Assembly: GCA_027040785.1 (NCBI GenBank)
Contig: JALULG010000218.1
Coordinates: 1 to 6,328 of the forward strand
Direction of reading: 5' to 3'
DNA from: a bacterium
Lineage (GTDB): Bacteria; Patescibacteriota; Patescibacteriia; JAACEG01
Length of the DNA: 6,328 nt
In this document: positions 4,076 to 6,328 of the stretch, in pieces
Numbering within the stretch: position 1 is the first letter of the stretch
Layout of the letters: each line of letters begins with the position of its first letter
Notes under the pieces: model-generated
Seen by the model: the letters and a program-made list of their open reading frames with translations, nothing else
What the model was told of the DNA's origin: nothing
Databases searched by the model: none
Program-made: the position numbers and the translations under genes

Positions 4076-5827
4076 TTAATCCGTAGTTACTCGCATCACT
4101 TCTTCCATTGTGGTAATACCTTGCAAAGATTTTAAAATTCCATCCTGTTTTAAGGTAATCATATTTTGTTTTTTTAAGGCCTCTTTCATTTTTTCTTCAT
4201 TATAACCGTTACTCATAGCTTCTTTAACATCTTCGGTAACCAACAAAATTTCCGCTACAACACATCTTGATTTATACCCTTTTCCGCCACACTCTTCGCA
4301 ACCTTCCCCTTTAAAAAATTTAATATCATCTTTAGTAATTTCATTTTTATTTTTGTTAAAAACATCTTTTAAATAAATTTCCGGAATATCTTTAATTTCC
4401 TTCAAAATATTATCTTTAATCGTATCTGATAAAGGAATTTCCACTTTGCAATTTTGACAAATTTTACGCGCCAAACGTTGCGCCACCACAATTCTTAAAG
4501 TTGAAGATAATAAAAACGGCTCCACTCCCATATCAATCAATCTGGGAACCGCTCCCGGAGCGCTGTTTGTATGAAGGGTTGACAAAACAAAATGCCCTGT
4601 TAAAGAAGCATGCACAGCCAATTCGGCCGTTTCATTATCCCTGATTTCTCCGACCATAATTATATCCGGATCTTGACGTAAAATGGAACGCAAACCGGCG
4701 GCAAAAGTATAACCGATTTCAGCTCTGATTTGAGATTGATTAACTCCCGGAAAAAAATATTCCACCGGATCTTCCAAAGTAATTATATTTACCCCATCTT
4801 GATTTAAAATATTTAAAACCGAATACAAAGTGGTTGTCTTACCCGATCCGGTCGGACCGGTTAAAAGCAACATTCCATTGCTGGCTTTAATGTTCTCTTG
4901 AATCATATTGATATGCCTCTCATTAAAACCCAAATCAGTCAAAGGCATTATTCCTTTTAAAGTATCCAAAACTCTTAAAACAGCTTTTTCATTCCCCATT
5001 AAAGGAAAAATGGAAACCCGAAAATCAACTTGACGACCGTCTATATTTAATCTGATTCTACCATCCTGAGGAATTCTGGTTTCATCTATTTTTAAATTGG
5101 CCATAATTTTAATTCTGGAAATTATGGCCGGATGAACATGCGCAGGCAAGGTTAAAGAAGTGTGCAATATACCATCAACACGATAGCGAACCTTTGATTG
5201 CTTGTTTCCCGGCTCAATATGGATATCAGAAGCGCGTCCCTCCACCGCATGCCTGATAATCACGGAAACAATTTTGGAAATCGGCGCCCCTTTAATGGTC
5301 CCCAAGTCTCCTTCTTTTTTATCCAATTCGTTTTCAATGTCAGCCGTATATTTATCTTCGGCCGCTCCCAATGCCTGCTGAACTTCTTGTCCCAAAGTAC
5401 TGTTTTTTTTCACCACAGCCCGAAAACTGTCTTCCGACATCAAATAATATTTAACCTTCCATCTTTTTTGTTTTATTAAAAATTCCACCGCTTGAATACC
5501 TCTAAAATCTTGAGGGTCCAGCAAAGCCACGCTTATTTCGGCCCCCTCTTTTTTAAATGGAATTATTTTTTGATTCATTAAAATATCATTGGGGAAAATA
5601 TCTAAAATTTCCGGATCAATATCAAATTCTCGTAAATCAATATAAGGCAAATTAAAAATTTCCGCTTTTATTTTTGTTAAATCTTCAGCGGTAACAATTC
5701 CTTGTTTTATTAAATAACTCTCCACTTTTTCAATATCTTCCACCTCTTTTAAATTCTGATAAATATCCTCTCCAACAATATTAAGATTAATCAATCTATC
5801 CAAAAGAATTTTTTTATTATACAACAT
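4076..5827 (-). CDS. pilB: Type IV pilus assembly ATPase PilB (GspE/PulE family)
   Basis: A 583-residue cytoplasmic hexameric motor ATPase that drives pilus extension. Residues 1-150 form a divergent MshEN/T2SSE N-terminal region. The catalytic part has ASDIHIEP (199-206), RYRVDGIL (214-221), the arginine-rich TRIPQDGR (250-257), Walker A GPTGSGKTT (324-332), the Asp box ITLEDPVEY (349-357), Walker B with DPDIIMVGEIRD (386-397, catalytic Glu394) and the His box LTGHFVLSTLHTN (409-421). A zinc site is formed by C457/C460 and C510/C513, a feature of PilB/GspE rather than the retraction ATPase PilT. All catalytic residues are present. The ATG at 5827 lies four bases after the upstream stop codon, implying translational coupling; there is no strong SD. 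The response regulator follows after 35 bp. Confidence 0.97.
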   Translation of the reverse strand: MLYNKKILLDRLINLNIVGEDIYQNLKEVEDIEKVESYLIKQGIVTAEDLTKIKAEIFNLPYIDLREFDIDPEILDIFPNDILMNQKIIPFKKEGAEISVALLDPQDFRGIQAVEFLIKQKRWKVKYYLMSEDSFRAVVKKNSTLGQEVQQALGAAEDKYTADIENELDKKEGDLGTIKGAPISKIVSVIIRHAVEGRASDIHIEPGNKQSKVRYRVDGILHTSLTLPAHVHPAIISRIKIMANLKIDETRIPQDGRIRLNIDGRQVDFRVSIFPLMGNEKAVLRVLDTLKGIMPLTDLGFNERHINMIQENIKASNGMLLLTGPTGSGKTTTLYSVLNILNQDGVNIITLEDPVEYFFPGVNQSQIRAEIGYTFAAGLRSILRQDPDIIMVGEIRDNETAELAVHASLTGHFVLSTLHTNSAPGAVPRLIDMGVEPFLLSSTLRIVVAQRLARKICQNCKVEIPLSDTIKDNILKEIKDIPEIYLKDVFNKNKNEITKDDIKFFKGEGCEECGGKGYKSRCVVAEILLVTEDVKEAMSNGYNEEKMKEALKKQNMITLKQDGILKSLQGITTMEEVMRVTTD

Positions 5828-5831
5828 AAAA

Positions 5832-6328
5832 CTATTTTAAACTTAAAACTTTATCAATAATTCCATCACCGGATTCTTCCTTTTCAAACTCCTTAACCAT
5901 TCCTTGTAAAATCTCCAACAATTCTTGAGGGGTTTTTTCTCCTTGATTTCCATTCTTTAATCTGTCAATAAAATAATTACGATAAGATAATTGATATATT
6001 TTTATGCTTGCGGTTTTATTATCTTTTTTATACATTAAAACATTATGCTCAAAATAACCGTCTTTCGGTCCCAAATCGTTTTTATATACATAATAAAACG
6101 CATACCCTTTTTTAATATCCAAAAAAACGACCGACAAATCTTTGTTCTTATAAAGATCTTCCAAAGATTTAAAATCCTCATTTTTGTATTCAAGCAAAGT
6201 TTTCTCAGGAACTTTATTTACTTTCACTTTAAAATAATATTGGAATTTTTTCTGATTATCGTTTTTCAAAAAATACTCGCCTGTTTCTTCTTCGCCAATT
6301 TTTTCCGTATTTTGTAAAAGAAAAATTT
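5832..6328 (-). CDS. Unrecognised protein, C-terminal part, cut by right window edge
   Basis: I do not recognise this protein. The frame is open from the right edge to a TAG at 5834-5832, showing 164 residues. The only usual start codon inside the window is a TTG at 6269, which has no SD, and the frame continues open for 19 codons beyond it, so the true start probably lies outside. The visible part is hydrophilic, rich in Lys, Glu, Asn and Tyr, without cysteine, a signal peptide or a membrane segment. The middle reads like a beta-rich domain (SVVFLDIKKGYAFYYVY, then KTASIKIYQLSY); the C-terminus is helical and acidic (PQELLEILQGMVKEFEKEE). It ends four bases before pilB, so it is probably in the same operon and translationally coupled. 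A pilus-related role is suggested by position only. Confidence 0.75.
   Translation of the reverse strand, partial: IFLLQNTEKIGEEETGEYFLKNDNQKKFQYYFKVKVNKVPEKTLLEYKNEDFKSLEDLYKNKDLSVVFLDIKKGYAFYYVYKNDLGPKDGYFEHNVLMYKKDNKTASIKIYQLSYRNYFIDRLKNGNQGEKTPQELLEILQGMVKEFEKEESGDGIIDKVLSLK

Noticed and set aside
4076..5827. Retraction ATPase PilT instead of PilB
   Set aside because: The length of 583 residues, the long N-terminal region and the four-cysteine zinc site are PilB/GspE features; PilT is shorter and lacks the zinc site.
5198..6317. Plus-strand open frames opposite pilB and the upstream gene
   Set aside because: They are low-complexity Phe/Ile-rich translations antisense to AT-rich minus-strand genes.
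1..6328. Recoded UGA, as in Gracilibacteria or Absconditabacteria
   Set aside because: All complete genes read through at normal family length in the standard code, with no in-frame UGA needed.
1..6328. tRNA, rRNA, insertion sequence with terminal repeats, or attachment site
   Set aside because: I saw no cloverleaf, rRNA segment, transposase frame or tRNA-end duplication on either strand.

Overview
The window is a low-GC, minus-strand-coded stretch of a bacterial genome built around a type IV pilus (T4P) gene set. Reading the minus strand 5'->3' (right to left), it holds an unrecognised gene that runs off the right edge, the assembly ATPase PilB, a stand-alone CheY-like response regulator, the platform protein PilC, a type IV pilin, a small GIY-YIG nuclease-like protein, and the N-terminal 101 residues of prepilin peptidase PilD, which runs off the left edge. 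AT-rich, Lys/Asn/Ile-rich proteins, weak Shine-Dalgarno sites apart from the pilin, and this compact PilB-regulator-PilC-pilin-PilD set without a secretin fit a Patescibacteria/CPR (Parcubacteria-like) genome. That assignment is inference; no rRNA or marker gene is present. The stops seen are TAA/TAG and there is no sign of UGA recoding.

Layout: 1-304 pilD (partial); 325-683 repeat cluster 1; 697-981 GIY-YIG gene; 1012-1366 repeat cluster 2; 1413-1443 rho-independent terminator; 1468-2022 pilin with its own strong SD and an extended -10 promoter; 2132-3346 pilC; 3381-3624 repeat cluster 3; 3666-4040 response regulator; 4076-5827 pilB; 5832-6328 unknown partial gene, four bases upstream of pilB and probably coupled to it.

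How the genes work together: PilD would cleave and methylate the prepilin, PilB would power extension through the membrane platform PilC, and the receiver protein may control the motor by protein contact. No PilT, PilM/N/O or secretin lies in the window.

The most unusual content is non-coding. Every long intergenic gap is filled with a 28-bp imperfect palindrome: flank GAG, arm ATNCTGAA, 5-base loop, arm TTCAGNAT, flank GACA. I count 17 full copies, two longer two-tier forms, four clean half copies and several decayed ones. They are not scattered at random. Four copies of a composite module recur with conserved linkers and fixed spacing: an inverted copy, a 28-30 bp linker, a direct copy, a 10-11 bp linker, a further direct copy, then usually 8 bp and a half copy. 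The arms change in compensating pairs. This resembles REP/BIME/REPIN elements, and the GIY-YIG gene sits inside the repeats with copies on both sides, much as RAYT transposase genes sit among REPs. A GIY-YIG nuclease linked to palindromic repeats is the leading candidate for an undescribed system here.
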